Positions 43,219-55,927 of a DNA stretch of 64,000 nt are shown here, piece after piece (the stretch's first letter is position 1; each line of letters begins with the position of its first letter). The stretch is from Paratinospora sagittata (Eukaryota > Streptophyta > Magnoliopsida > Ranunculales > Menispermaceae), in NCBI GenBank assembly GCA_035771175.1, contig CM069593.1, positions 45,107,054-45,171,053 on the forward strand, given 5' to 3'. Both the position numbers and the translations under genes were made by a program. The notes beneath the pieces were generated by a model. The model had not been told where the DNA came from. It worked only from the letters and a program-made list of their open reading frames with translations, and searched no databases.

Positions 43219-46200
43219 ATGGCTGCGAAGAACAGACCCGACCCAGAAAACGGGAACAACAACAAGAAGAGGAAGCACCGATTCCTTCCGCACAACGTAA
43301 TTCAACTATTCCCTCTGTAATATCAAATGGGTTTATCTTGTTTTTCCACAGTTGTTCCTATGATTTCTCAGTATTATTAATCTATTATTTTCTTGTGTTT
43401 TTTCAGAAACCCGTTAAGAAAGGATTATACCCATTACATCCTGGAGTTGTGGGTTTCTTCTTGACTTGTGATGGGGGCAGAGAACGCCAAGCTGCCCGGG
43501 AAGCCATTAACGTTATTGATAGAGTGAGTGTTCTAGTTTTGTTTTTATTTTTTATTTTTGTTTTTTGATTATCTACTTATATGCTGAAATTTATGATAGT
43601 TTCCTGTGAGTTTTTCTGTTGGTATCAAAAGTCAGAATGTTTTAATTTCCCCATTGACATTGCTTGATTTCTGTTTGCATGTGACACATGAGTGTCTCAG
43701 TTTATGGATTATGATAATCATGGGTCAAAAGAAGATCAGATTCTAACTCTAGTTCAGTAACCATAATTGAGTTAAGAGAAATCTGATTTGAATTAACAAC
43801 ATTGATTGGTCTTGATGACAATCAACGTGAGAGAATTCAATCTTAATTCTCTAGCACATTTCACAACCTGAATTTTGAAAGCTTCTAGAGAAAGTAATTA
43901 CAGATTCCTGTAATGAATGACATAGTCAAACAAGCACAACAACTTCGGAGCTTTTGTGTTGGGACTTTGGACTTGAGATTAATAGAAATCCCGTTTTTGG
44001 ATTTATACCCTATTAGAACACTGTATCACTTGGTGGATTCCATAGAGTGATGAGTTCTTTAGCCCTGTATCCATAGTTAACCTCTTTGGGCGGTGATTAT
44101 TCTGTATCCCTTAGAGATATAACTCCGGTGGTGAGCTTGTAACTTCTCTTCTTGAGTTGTTACCCCTTCTATCTTTTTTTATCCGGTATCAACATGTATC
44201 GTTTTAGTTTTCTCCTTAGGGTGTTTTTTCTTTTGAATTGCTTCCATACATATGCCCTAAGATGTTAATTATGTTATCTTCTATTATAAGTTTTATTGAT
44301 ATTATTCTCGCCTTTTCTAGTTACTGTAACGGAATTGTCTACAATTATTCCTGCTCCACTTCTATATTTATGTTTCCCAATATAATATAGTTTACCCTGT
44401 ATTTTCTTTTTTACAAGATTTTTCACCCATCCATTTGGCTTTTTATAAGCATATTATATTTACTTTTCTTCTAATCATAGTGTTTACCTTCTCTATTTTT
44501 GCACGAGTAGTGCTATTCAGCTCACTTTTAGCACCCATTTTCAGCACCCAGCCTGTTATACACATTAGATGTCCTCGATTCACGCATCAATACATGATGC
44601 GAGAACTATCTAATATACGTTACAAGGTGGGTGTTAAAATCAGATGTTAAAATCATCTACAAAAAGTATTTTCCTTTTTATATATACTAGTGTCTTTTTG
44701 TTTCAAGTTGCTACCCTAAGCCTACTATAATAAACCAACGTCTTTACTTTCACTTGTTCGTAGTACTGTATGGACCCTATGCTTGTTTATAATTGCATCT
44801 AGTCGCCGATGCAGTGCACATTGGCCCTTGCCCATTTTTGAAACACTCGGAGGCAAGTGCAAGTAACGTCGCTTAACGGGATGTCCAAGCCCTTTGCGTA
44901 GTCTGATTAAGTAGATTTATGTCATAGCTCATCTGACAAAGGTTTACACTAGCTGTCAACCACCTAATGCAACCACCCTCCTTTACTTAAGCTAGGGATT
45001 GACCATGTATAAAGGTACACAAATTATGCTCCACAGAGACAGAGTCAATTTAAATTATTTTACCAAGTTATTAATATGCAAATTTGGTAAAGGATCATTA
45101 ATATTCCCTTTTGGTTTAATATTTATTTACTTCATGTTTATCATATTTATCGTTATTTATTTTTGTAGAAATTAAGAATAAAACCACATCACTTGGAAAA
45201 CATGGTAAATTTGCTATATACAATTAATTTAGATGATACCATTATAATATCTTTTATTGTAAAATTTTATTATAGTATTTATTTCTATAAATAATATTAG
45301 AAAATAATATATTTCATAGTTTATGCCAAATGTTATGGGCCCTGCCAATACTGAACTATTACTCTATTAGTCGATTTTCATATAATAATGCAAAACAATT
45401 TGGATTGATTCAGAAGTAATCAGTGTGTCTTGTAGGTGTTAGATTACAATTGAACCCAAAAGCTGTATTGTTGTAGTAAGAGGTAGAAGCCCAACAATAT
45501 ATCTCAAGCTCTCACTAACACTCCTCCTTGCATGCAACCCCATCTTGCACTTAGAGAGATAGAAGAATAGACAAATACCAAACAAACCAATGAATAATGT
45601 GCAAGTGCTAACAATGACGCTTGAACCAAGACCCTCACGAACTTGAACTCTAATACATACCACTGAACTCAAAAGCTGCGATTGATACTTTGTTAAAAAC
45701 CACTGAACCCAAAGGTAAAGGCTGAATTATGCATATCAAGCTATGACTGATAATAGTTAACTCATTATTTATTGTGCTATTTACTTCGATAGTTATACTA
45801 TAACTATCAAAGACAGGGTATTGTAGTCTCCAAAAAACAAGGAACAAAATGATTTGCTAGAAAATTACCAATCTTTGATTCTTTGGTGTTATTTTCCTGC
45901 AAAAGCGTACTCAACTTTTGATATCTTGGTAAGACTTGTGAAATCAAAATATCAACTTGTACCAAATGAATATCAATGGACATAAATGGTTATGAAAGAG
46001 CATCTGCAAAGGAATTTTTAAGAGGAAGAACCTACATAACTCATGCGTACATTAACATTGTCCCATTTATAAACCTCCAATGAAACAATGATAGTAGAGA
46101 TATTGCTAATATGTGTTGAATTGATGACTATATCTACTAGTACATCTATTTAAAGGTAATCTATTTTTTTAATACAAAACATTGATAATATCATTAAGTA

Positions 46201-49200
46201 AGAATTGGAAAATAGAAACTGAATGGATGACAAGAAGTCTTTAAGGGAGACAACACAGGGAAGGACTATGATATGAAATGCCACCCCTGCAACCAATCAT
46301 CAAGGCTATTATAACTATTCTTACAACCAGCAAACAACCACAATGTTCTAAATTTGATTGTTTCCCACAGTAATTGAAAATTTTTATTTATGAATTCCTG
46401 GTACAAGTGAGCTGCTTTTGTTCGTTGGGCCCTTTGTTTCTGCACAGTTTTTTGGCCATTTCTCTTTTAAGTATGACTAATCATTCTTTTGATAGGATGA
46501 ATTTGTTACTTTTTCTCATCAATTAAGCAAATACAGATTTGGCGCACTGCAGTAAACTGCTTTCATTTGGTTTTGCAGTTCTATGAAGAGTTGGTTGATG
46601 GGGCGGATTCTGGTAATAAGCATGAAGTGGTGCCCAGTTTGAATAAAAAAATTGTATTCTCATCTTCTGATTCTTCTAGTGATGAGGATGATGGTGATGA
46701 TGATAAGTCAGAATTGAAAGAAGAGGAGGATGCAAACAATAAAAATGATACAAATGATGAGGATGACACAGTCTCGAAGAAACAACGCCTAGAAACGGCT
46801 ATATTAAAATCTGAAAATGTTATCAGTGATGAGACCAAGGATAAATCCATTGATAAGTTGATTGAAGCTGAGATCAAAGAGCTGGGAGATCGTAGCAAGG
46901 TGAGATGATACAATCATACAACCTACATGGAATATGAGATTAAATGCAGTTTGATTGGTTTCTTTTGTTAGAATAGCCAAGGACCCTGAAACCTGGATAG
47001 ATACGTGGTTTTGATTGGTTTTATTTCCTTTGTTATGCTTGACCAAATCTTGAGTCTTGTCATTCTTCTGCTTTCTCATCTTGATATTCTTCTTGTTGGC
47101 TGAATGTTTTCCAGGGCTTTCATGAGCAGGATTTTTTTTTTCAAATGAAGTTGTATCATAAAGGGAAAATTAGAAAGTTCTGAATATAAAAAAAGATGAT
47201 TCTACTTTTTTGGAGAATTTTCTATTGATCTGCTTTTTAAGCTTTGTCCCAATCACCAGTAAAACCTGCTTGGTTAGTACTTATTAGTCATCTTTTTTGT
47301 CTTTTTTCTCCTCTCTATTTCTCTCTTTCTAACCATTGCCCCCTTTCAAATGTGCTTAATGTTATTAAGCTTTTGCATCCTTTGAATTCATGTGTCTTTA
47401 TCTAGTTTCTTTTTGTGCCAATCTTTGTCAGATTGTTGACTTTGCTTTTTATCGACGACTATTTTAGGAGCTTAGGATTTTCTGGATGGCACTTAATACT
47501 ATTTTTTTATTGGTACTAATGATTTGTTGAATTAGCTGAAACAGTTTAATTATTCCACAATTGTATAAATTGGGTTGATGCATTGGGAATTGCACAAAAA
47601 TGATTACAAATTCGTGATGCCATTTATTTACTCCTATATCCCAAACACATAAGGCTGGCAAATCCCTTTTGATATTCTTCAATGCACTAATTATGGCTTC
47701 TTTTCTTGTTGAAACAGAGGCATTTCGTAAGCCTTGACTCAGGTTGTAATGGTGTTGTCTTTGTTCAAATGCATAAAAGAGACGAGGACCCTGGTCCTGT
47801 GAAGATTGTGCAGCACATGATGACATCGGTTGCTTCTACAAGGAAACACATATCAAGGTTTCCTTCATAATATCACCGTTGTACTTTTTAGACTCGGATA
47901 CATACATATATGAAAATTCATGCCAACCACCATATTTATATTCACATTTTGTCTATTACTAAATCAGTGGTTTCTATGTTTAGATTTATTTTGAGAGTTT
48001 TACTGGCTGAAGTCACGTGCTATGCTTCTGAGGAGGAAATCTCAAAAGCAATCAAACCTCTTCTTGCTCAATACTTCCCGGCAGATGTTCAAACCCCCGT
48101 AAAGGTATGATTGATGGTCTAATGCATCTTACATTCATTATCATGACGAATAAATTCTTTTTCCTGAACGATTCACGGTGAGAATTTCTTGCTGATTTGA
48201 ACTGCAGTGGTATTGTTACTTGAGAATTCTCGATGGGTTCGTTCCAATTTTCTGAAGCATTTAGTGAGGCGCTAGTTGATTTCATACTCTAAAGGAAATT
48301 ATTTCAAAGGAACTAGCCAAAGCCATAATCCTTGAGATGAGACATCCTAATGATCCATGGGGTGTTGATGCTTTTGATTAGTAACTTGGAATTGCCATGG
48401 GTTCGTCTGCTAAAAAAAACTCAAATTAATTAAAAGACAAATAAGCCCATAAACTTCCACATAGAAAACTGAGAACTGGGAATATGGGAAGTGAGCTTGA
48501 CTTTTACACCTTAACTTTACGCCTTAAGCTTAATGCGCCAAATTTTGTCCAAAGCATAAATAATATAATCCTCAACATAGTTGCTTTACAGCATCTGGTG
48601 TAAATTTTAATCAAATTGATGACCCAAAAAAGGTTGAAAAGTAAATCAGAAATTGTACGGCTGCATTTGGTTGGTGATTCGAAAACAAGGATTGAATTCG
48701 GAAGCAAAAAATTTAGAAAATGATTTTTTATCATTTTCTTAAAACAACTTGTTTTCTTAACAAAAAGTTGAAAACTGTTTTCCTATTTACTCAACCAAAC
48801 ACATTTTTTGTGTTTCCAGAATTTTGGATACAGAAAATTGTATCCGGATTCCAAACCAAACGGGGACATAATAAAATTGGAAATTTCTCCTATAAGTATA
48901 GTGGAATGGTTGACATTATTTAGCAAGATACTTTTATTTGATATGGTTCTAAGTATAATGGAATGCTTGTGATCTTTAACATATTGGTTATTCCATATTA
49001 TATTTGATTTTATGATCATTTCCACTATGGGAATTTTGAATTAAACAAAGATTGGGATGGATCAAAAAGTATGATGATGCTGACCATACTATTGGAATAT
49101 GAAAATCACGAGTTTCTAACATATTATTATGATGCATCAACCTTTGGTTGTTGAATACCATATGTGAGTTTTGGGCTTATTAGTTGTGAAGGTTCTCAGT

Positions 49201-52200
49201 GTTTTTTTCTTTACTGGTATTTGCAGTTTGCAGTGTTATATGAAGCTCGTGCAAATACTGGTATAGACAGAATGACAATCATAAATTCAGTTGCAAAATC
49301 TGTTCCTTCACCTCACAAAGTGGATCTTCAGAGGCCTGATAAGACTATCATAGTTCAGGTCGTCAAGGTTAGTGAAATTTCTGCTGATTTTTATACTTTT
49401 ACATTGTGCCAGAAAACTTTCTTTTGTATGAAATACATGTTAAATGTTGAAATTTGAGTACAAAAGTTTTTGAATAAAAATTTACATAATTTTGGCAAGT
49501 TGGTCACAGATGTAGATGAAGTGCTTTACTCCATATGATTAAAATATACTAGACAAAACTGTTCTTTGTCTAGATCAGTGTGGGACTATTGTTTGATCCA
49601 CTCATTGAGGGCATATTTCTCTTTTCACACTCTTTTTGATTTATAATTCTCGCCGATAGAAAGGGCAGCTGAGATGGAGACACAAAGACAAAAGAGGTGA
49701 CAAGGACAAAGTAGAAGGGAAAAGAAAAGGAGAAGCGAAAACAAGCCAACTCTTAATCAAGCCGCATGTGTTGTTTGTCGAACTTGTACCTAAAAAGTTA
49801 AAACTGCTCAAAATGGAGTTACATTTTTCATAAAGTATTTAATATTAATGTATAAAATAAAGGGGATATTCAGCTTTGTGGAAACTATTTAAATTATCAA
49901 ATTGGTAGTCATATAATAAAACTGTGGGTAAGAGTTGTGAATCGGACCAATCGGTTAAGTGTAGAAACTATGGTATTGAAATATGAATTTGGATTTTCTT
50001 CTAAATAGATCAACCATGAAAGCTATTATCTACTAAGGAGACTAATGTAGAGGTTTAAAGATTAAGGAAAATACATTAATTCAATTTCTATAGTGTTGGT
50101 GCAAAAATTAACCAACACCAAAAATACAATGTAGACGGGGCTACGAGAAGAGATGGAAGAGCTAACCTTGCTTCGGAAGGCTTGGTGATGAAACGAAAGA
50201 GTTGAAGATGAATTGGATGAACTAAAGGTGGACCTCCTAGCTAAGCTAAGAACTTCCAACCTGCCAAGGAAGAGCTAAAAAGGCTATCGTGAGGAACACC
50301 GATGCGGTGCCGGCCAATGACCCTTCGATGCCTAAGTCAGAGCTGAACTAACTAAAACAGTAAACTGAGGTGGGAAGTTACTGTAGCAACTGAATAGTAC
50401 CTACCATATTAGGTGAAATGTAAAGCTATTTATAGTAGAGGGTCGGGGCCCACCGGATGAGGCATGTGGCACCTTGGTATCTCTTAGGGAGTGGTCCCCC
50501 CTACTCCTTGGTGTGATCCTGTGTCAGGTCTTCCCAAGGTAACACTAGGTTGGCACGTGTGCTGACCTCATTCCTTCTGAGCATATCTCTCTAGTTAAGA
50601 TCTTCCTCATTGTCCTCGCCCGAGGTCAGCATGTGTGCCGACCTCATTTCGTCCAAGCTTATCTCTCTAGTTGAGATCTTCATCATCGTCAGCCGAGGTC
50701 GGCGCATTGTTGATAGCTGTACTTAATTCAAGTCAGCATTTTGGCCGACCTCATTTCATTCGAGCTTACCTCTAGATTTGAGATCATTGCCATCTGAAGT
50801 CATTCGCTTTAGGTTGGCCCGCTTTACATGAGGTTAGGTCATCGCGCTTAGCTCTTCTATTTCAGGTAAGATAATGACAATTTAGCTCGACACCTTATGT
50901 TAGCTTTTCTGATTTGTACGTGGGCACCCCATATTTTAATTCTCATTAATTATTTATAAAATATGGTCCAACATATGGATTTATAAAAAGTGTTTGATAA
51001 AGTGCCTAGAGATATAATATGATGGGTTGTAGTAAAAATAAGTTATATATAATTACATGTACTTGGTAAGGGTTAAGTACAATAGAGGGATAACCGTAGA
51101 AAAAATAATGGTACAAAAAATTAGGGGTGTAACGGGTTGGGTTGGGTTGGTTTGAAGCCAAATCCCAACCCAATCCAAATTAGCTCAGGTTGGGTATTTT
51201 CCAACCCAACCCAAAATGCTCCTTAAACCCAAACTAGTCCGGGTTGGTTTGGGCTTAGGGCTGTGAGGGCTCTCAGCCACATAGATAGTTCAATGTGCTT
51301 ATCAGCGCCTGACTCGGAGATGTGGATCATCCAAGGCACATTAGCATGGCATACTCCTCCTGCTCGAACCAGAGTTTGAAACCAAACTTCTCCTCAGGAG
51401 GATAGATGGGACAATTCTGGTGAGATCCAACTTTCTATTCACTAGTGGGATCCGAGCAGTCGGGGGGGGGGGGGGGGGGGGGGGGAGACCACTGCGGCTT
51501 CTCTCTTCTCGAGAACCCAATCAGGTTGGCTTTATGTTTCATGATAATTTTAATACAAATTAACTAAAACAATAAGAGAGCTATAAAGTAATTGGAAATA
51601 CTTCATTAATAATATATTTTATCATTTAGGTTATGATAAAAAAAATTAATTTAGTTTTAAGTGATAAAGGCATCAATGATTGATATTAAAAAAAATAAAA
51701 TTCTAAGAGCTTTATTTTAATTATAACACAAAAGTATTTATATTATCTTACAAAAATAATTATTAAAGTTTATGCATATCATTAGGTGTATTTGGGTTGG
51801 GTTGGGTTGATTTGGGGTCAAACCCCAACCCAATCCAAACATTGCACAAACCCAACCCAACCCATCGGTTTTAGTTCGGTTCGGTCAGGTTGATCGGGTC
51901 GGTCGGTCGGTCGGGTTGATTTACACCCTTAATTACGGTAGAATTACATCAAGTATCAGGCTTGTGCTTGTATGCATGTATTTTTTGCACTAGTTATGGA
52001 TACTTGACTAAACATAATTAAGATGATATTCTATGGTGTGTGTTAATTATTGATGACATTGCATTGATTGATGATATTAAATTGGTGGTTAATTCTAATT
52101 AGAAATTTTGAGAGGCTCAAAATAGACTATAGACATGGAACATAATTCTTGTGGATTTAGAAATATAAGTGAAGAGGCAACAAATATTGAAAGGCAAGAT

Positions 52201-54489
52201 ATACCATGGAGTTTAACTTTGGATATTGATTATTTATCAAGAGAAAGAAATGAGAGATGAAGTCAATTATAGAATTATAAAACAGGTTGGACTAAGATGA
52301 GGAGTGTTTCCTAAATACTATTTAGTCCTATTATCCCATTGAAGTTGGAAGAAGAATTTTAAAAGACCATAGGCTAGCCATGCTTTATGGAACATATTGT
52401 TGAGCAATAAGCAAAAAATATGTTAAAAAATTAAGTGTATTAGAAACAAGAAAGAATGTTAAGATAGATTTGTAAACATTAGAAGATAGAATTGGAAATA
52501 AACACATTTGGAAGATGATAGTAGTCCCAATTAGAGAGGAAATGAGAGAGAATTTCCAAAAAGGAGTTGGCCCGATGGTAAGGCGGCGAGTGACAAGAAC
52601 CTAGCCAGATAGAGATCTCGAGTTCAAGTGTGCACAGGAGCAGGCTGCGAGCGACAAGATTTGCGGGTGGAGTGATAGTTCTCTAGCTCGAGCATTACCT
52701 TGGTGTCCCATCCATGGCGGTGTGGGGATTAGTGGGTTTAAAGGGCTCAATACCTGACGGGTAGGAATGAATGTAATTTGTATCTTCTCAAAAAAAAAAA
52801 AAAAAAAAAAAAGGTAAAATGAGAATCAATTTTGTCTTAAACATGTACAATGAAGACCTAGAAATTTATCTGTTAAGAAGAGATAATCATGTGGTATAAT
52901 AGAAAGTTTGACCCTTGATAGAGTCAAGTGGAGGAAGAAAACTCCTATAACCGATTTCATGTATGATGGAGAAAGGCTTCGTTGAGTCAAATCTGCACGT
53001 TGTCCCATAGGATGACATGATATTTGCTGGTTCATAACCAGCATTCATGGAAAATCTTTAATGAGTCTTTCCCAATTGGTGGGCCACTACATTTGGAATT
53101 CAGAATTGGTTTAGGTAGTAGATAAGGAGATTGGATAATGTTATTTCGATGACAGTCATCCTCCCTCACTTGGAAAAAAATGGAGATCTTCATAGCCTAC
53201 TTCTTATTTTACCCATTCAATCACTGAATTCAAGATAGCCTTTGAAGTTAGATTTTGCTTCCAAGGGGAGGCTAAGGTAGGATGTTAGGAATTCCCCCTT
53301 GCCCCTGCTGGTTGGCATTGACGGACTGAAAGTCTAAAACAGAGAACTCTATAGACACCCCATCTACTATTAGTTAAGAATCTACTGTTGCTCTAATCAA
53401 AAGAATCTAATCTTGCCAACTTTTGAGTAAAATTTGGCTAAATAAACAAATTGGAGATGGCTAACTGTCACATTGTCTGTACCAATTACGGAACCTGAAA
53501 TCATTCTGTGGAAGGATGTCTTACAATTCTACTCAAAAGTATCTGCTAGTTGGGTGAAAAGAAACGGGTGATAGTGGGTCTCGAGGACAAATTACCCTAG
53601 AGTTACTAAAACATCCAGTGAGAAATAGGTGGGTTGGGTGTGACTTGTGTGTGAAATATCCTTCTTGCTCTTTTCATTTCCAACCTTCAAAACACTTTCT
53701 ATGATTATGAGAATAACCATTCTTATTAGAAAAATGCCGTATTAAAAGAGAGAAGTGCCTTGTCAAATTTTTTATGACGATAAGCCAATTAATAGGTATT
53801 AATTTGTAGCTTCCATCATGGGAGACCAAATCTATGTCAATGAATTAATTTGTCCACCAAATCAACATGCCATAGCTATCATCATGATATTGATACCTAA
53901 TTGGCTTGTGGCTGCAATCTTTGTAAAAAATGTCTTGTTTCCCATTAAATGATTTGTGTGGAATCACTCTCAGATGTCAAGGAACACTTCCTGACTGAAA
54001 GATATGGCCAAGCTATAGTGTGATTGTAAAACAGGAATATTGAACCGTAAGCGATAACATGATAATGATGAACATGATGTGATGGTGGTCAGGGAAAAAT
54101 CTTTTAATTTAAGACACTTCATCATTTCCAACTTCTTGATCTGAAATTTTAACTTCTACATTTCCCATTTTTTTGGGCCTTTCCCAATTTAATTTCATTT
54201 TGTGTTCTCCTAAGATAACGTTGTCATATGCATGTGAATAACATATGGCCACCTACCCATGCTCAGTACATGTCTACATCTACATCCATGTGAATGCGAT
54301 TTATTTGAATAGTTTTCTGTGAGAATGAAATCATGAACAAGATCTCCCTTAACTTGTGTCTTTGTTATGCTTTTAATTGTTTGCCCTATGTTTCATTTTT
54401 TTCAGACTGTGTGCTTGGTTGGGGTTGTTGAAAAATACAAGGAGTTATCAAAGTACAACCTAAGGCAGCTAACATCACCAAAAGGGTAA
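43219..54489 (+). CDS. THUMP domain-containing protein 1 homolog (tRNA acetylation adaptor), 7 exons
   Basis: Exons: 43219-43296, 43407-43523, 46579-46899, 47718-47857, 47984-48104, 49227-49367, 54406-54489. They total 1002 nt, 333 residues, with GT..AG introns and consistent phase. The N-terminus is basic (KKRKHRFLPHN); PVKKGLYPLHPGVVGFFLTCDGGRERQAAREA follows, the signature of THUMPD1/Tan1 proteins. Exon 3 is acidic and Ser-rich (SSSDEDDGDDDKSE). The THUMP domain runs from about residue 190 to 320 (RHFVSLDSGCNGVVFVQMHK, RVLLAEVTCYAS, FAVLYEARANTGIDRM, VCLVGVVEKYKELSKYNLRQ). THUMPD1/Tan1 binds tRNA and helps the NAT10/Kre33 acetyltransferase form ac4C; that role is inferred from family. Length agrees with animal and yeast relatives. 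The stop sits inside GGGTAAGC, so a further exon cannot be ruled out. Confidence 0.9.
44525..44652. mobile_element. Small hairpin MITE-like element
   Basis: The left arm, with TTTTCAGCACCCAGCCTGTT and ACATTAGATG..CGCATCA, pairs with the right arm, TGATGCG..ATCTAATATACGTTACAAGGTGGGTG. The whole 128 bp can fold into one imperfect hairpin with a 5-nt loop. No coding; superfamily undetermined. Confidence 0.5.
45437..45760 (-). mobile_element. TRIM relic of the 3929-4362 family
   Basis: On the minus strand: a start-LTR-like text (CATAGCTTGATATGCATAATT, then TTTGGGTTCAGTGGTTTTTAACA), a weak PBS (AGTATCAATCGCAGC), GGTCTTGGTTCAAGCGTCATTG, the purine tract GCAAGGAGGAG, and the end LTR (TGTTAGTGAGAGCTTGAG to TCTAACA, plus-strand about 45437-45525). 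The order and motifs match the plus-strand element at 3929. Diverged, no clear target duplication. Confidence 0.65.
48659..48866. mobile_element. Candidate MITE in THUMP gene intron 5
   Basis: Ends CGGCTGCATTTGGTTGGTGATTC and GGATTCCAAACCAAACGGGG are approximate inverted repeats of the (C)GTTTGGTT type common in plant non-autonomous DNA elements. The inner part is AT-rich with no coding. Target duplication not resolved. Confidence 0.4.
50093..50935. repeat. Unclassified repeat region with GAGGTCGGC tandem units in intron 6
   Basis: From about 50550 to 50830 a ~90-110 bp unit is repeated three to four times: GAGGTCAGC..GTGCCGACCTCATT, CGAGCTTATCTCT, AGTTGAGATCTTC. The block opens with TGTTGGTGCAAAAATTAACC near 50093, which could be an LTR start, but I cannot find a matching end. 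Its GC content differs from its surroundings. Confidence 0.45.
51122..51931. mobile_element. hAT-like MITE with GGGTTGGGTTGG subterminal repeats
   Basis: Left end TAGGGGTGTAACGGGTTGGG; right end CGGGTTGATTTACACCCTTA. Both sides have repeated AACCCAACCC blocks in opposite orientations (51138-51260 and 51795-51920). A different, GC-richer segment at about 51255-51530 interrupts it and contains a 24-G run. No 8-bp target duplication could be confirmed. Confidence 0.6.
51462..51485. repeat. Run of 24 G
   Basis: A pure guanine homopolymer of 24 bases between CAGTC and AGACCACTGC. Such long G runs are rare in plant DNA and often reflect a sequencing or assembly problem. Confidence 0.9.
52556..52816 (+). 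mobile_element. tRNA-derived SINE in the decayed RTE LINE
   Basis: Box A-like TTGGCCCGATGGTAAGG near the start and box B-like GAGTTCAAGTG at 52620-52630 give an internal Pol III promoter. The element ends in an A-run of about 23. The flanks AAATGAGAGAGAATTT (52540-52555) and AAATGAGAATCAATTT (52817-52832) are a 13/16 target-site duplication. Confidence 0.75.
52991..54405. other. Rest of THUMP gene intron 6, nothing recognised
   Basis: AT-rich intronic sequence without recognisable coding or repeat signature; the acceptor TTTTTTCAG lies at 54397-54405. Confidence 0.5.
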
Positions 54490-55342
54490 GCTCACCTTTG
54501 CATTCAGGAATTGTGTTTCAATCATCAAAAAAATATAAAGTCGTTTCTACGGAGATGTTCTGTCAGTTAAAGGTAGTTCCCCTCCCCCCAATAGGTTTAT
54601 ACAGAGTTCCTGTTAGAGTAGAATATGACAATTAAGGGAACAAGTTCTAGGAGATGAGAATGAATGATTGGCTGGAAACTGAATGCAGATGATGGATGGT
54701 TTACCTTGTTCTTTTACAATAGATTTTAATATTATGCACCTTTGAATGTATTGCTGGTTGATTGATGCCTGAACATGATTTAATTTATCTAAGAGAAGGG
54801 TTTTTGTTTTATTTAATTCTTTGTTTATGTATTTATATGTGGGGGTGTTAGATTGATGCTTGAGTTTTTGGGGAATTTCTCACTTCATCTCTTTCTTTTT
54901 TTTCCTTTTTTTTTTTGGGATTACATGGCGTCGACTACATGCATGAATTTGCTTTTTCCATTCTATTGTATTAAGTGCTAAGTCGGTAGTTATATCTTTC
55001 TTGCTTATCTTTATTTATGTCATCTTAAGCCTTCTTTCGTCCCTATCAATGTTGTTAATTGTTAAAAGGTTTCTCTTTCAAATTGATGATTCTAATAGTT
55101 TTTATTATATATATGTCTAAATTATATTAGTCTCTTTCTCATTTTATTTTCAATTGGCGTTACTATTACAATTTTTTTTTTAATTTTATCTTTTAATATT
55201 CTATTCTAGAAACATGAATGGTTGAGTAGCAGTTGTATAAATTTTTTCTTCGATTAATGCCGTTCGTATACTCTAGAAGCACTTCTTCACTTATTTTAAT
55301 TTTATGTATGGTTTTCATTATCTCATATTTCACTTTTCTTAT

Positions 55343-55927
55343 TGTTGGTGGGTTCAACTTCAAAAATTAGTCTCACATCGACTATGTACTCTTTCTAGCT
55401 AAGACACATAAGATTCCTCACCCCCTCACACTATCAAGATGCCTTTTCCTGAGGAGAAACCCCACGAGACTTGCTTTATGACACATTCTATGTGGGTGTC
55501 CACAGGCCCGATGACCCAATTTAGGGTTCGGCCAAACTTGAGAGCTCGTAGGAGAGACAATATTTTGTGACATGTGGGACGAACCAAAATTGGCTTTAAC
55601 AGTTGGCACCGTCTGTGGGAACCGACGTATCTATATGAGGTGTTGAGTCTGGGGCCTATTGTTGATGGGTTTAATTTTAAAAATTAGTTTCTCATTGACT
55701 ATGTGTTTTTTTTTAGCTAAAATACGTAAAAAAGTTCCACCTCCTCACACTACCAAAAGGCCTTTTTTTAAGGAGAAGTACAAAACCCTTCAGCCCTTGC
55801 TTTATGGCATGCTCTAAGTGGGCGCTCATAGGTTCAATGACCCAACTTAAGGGCCGACTAAACTTGGAGGCCCGTAAGAGGGACAATATCTTCCGACGTG
55901 TGGGGAAGGTCAAAATTGATTTCAACA
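55343..55927 (+). mobile_element. Complete TRIM (585 bp) downstream of the THUMP gene
   Basis: Two diverged LTRs: 55343-55601 (TGTTGGTGGG to CTTTAACA) and 55660-55927 (TGTTGATGGG to TTTCAACA). The internal part is only 58 bp, starting GTTGGCACCGTCTGTGGGAA (a PBS-like site of the TTGGCGCC type common in plant LTR elements) and ending with a purine tract near TCTGGGGCC. A perfect 5-bp duplication CTTAT lies at 55338-55342 and 55928-55932. No coding capacity. LTR divergence suggests an old insertion. Confidence 0.85.

Larger units (their letters stand above)
43524..46578 (+). other. THUMP gene intron 2 with a MITE and a TRIM relic
   Basis: This 3.1-kb intron is AT-rich. It contains a hairpin MITE-like sequence at 44525-44652 and a minus-strand TRIM related to the one at 3929-4362. 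I see no nested gene. Confidence 0.7.
50960..52990 (+). mobile_element. Decayed RTE-type LINE in THUMP gene intron 6
   Basis: Fragments in order: FDKVPRDIIWWVV-like (about 50990), TCGGETSEF-equivalent region lost, CACMHVFFALVMD-like (plus-strand 51970), DDILWCVLIIDDIALIDD-like RT catalytic region (52025-52070), KAGWTKMRSVS-equivalent text (52283-52305), PLKLEEEF-like, RPxAxHALW-like (52375), RNKKECxD-like (52440), and LDRVKWRKKT near 52915. Many stops and frameshifts. It is interrupted by a MITE (51122-51931) and a SINE (52556-52816). RTE assignment is from the recognised order of plant RTE motifs. Confidence 0.6.

Noticed and set aside
51255..51530. GC-richer insert with CTGCTCGAACCAGAG, considered as an antisense SINE
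   Set aside because: The box B match is partial, box A is not found, and no flanking duplication is visible around the G run.
53330..54000. Text that might be a Copia pol relic
   Set aside because: No conserved motif could be read in any frame.
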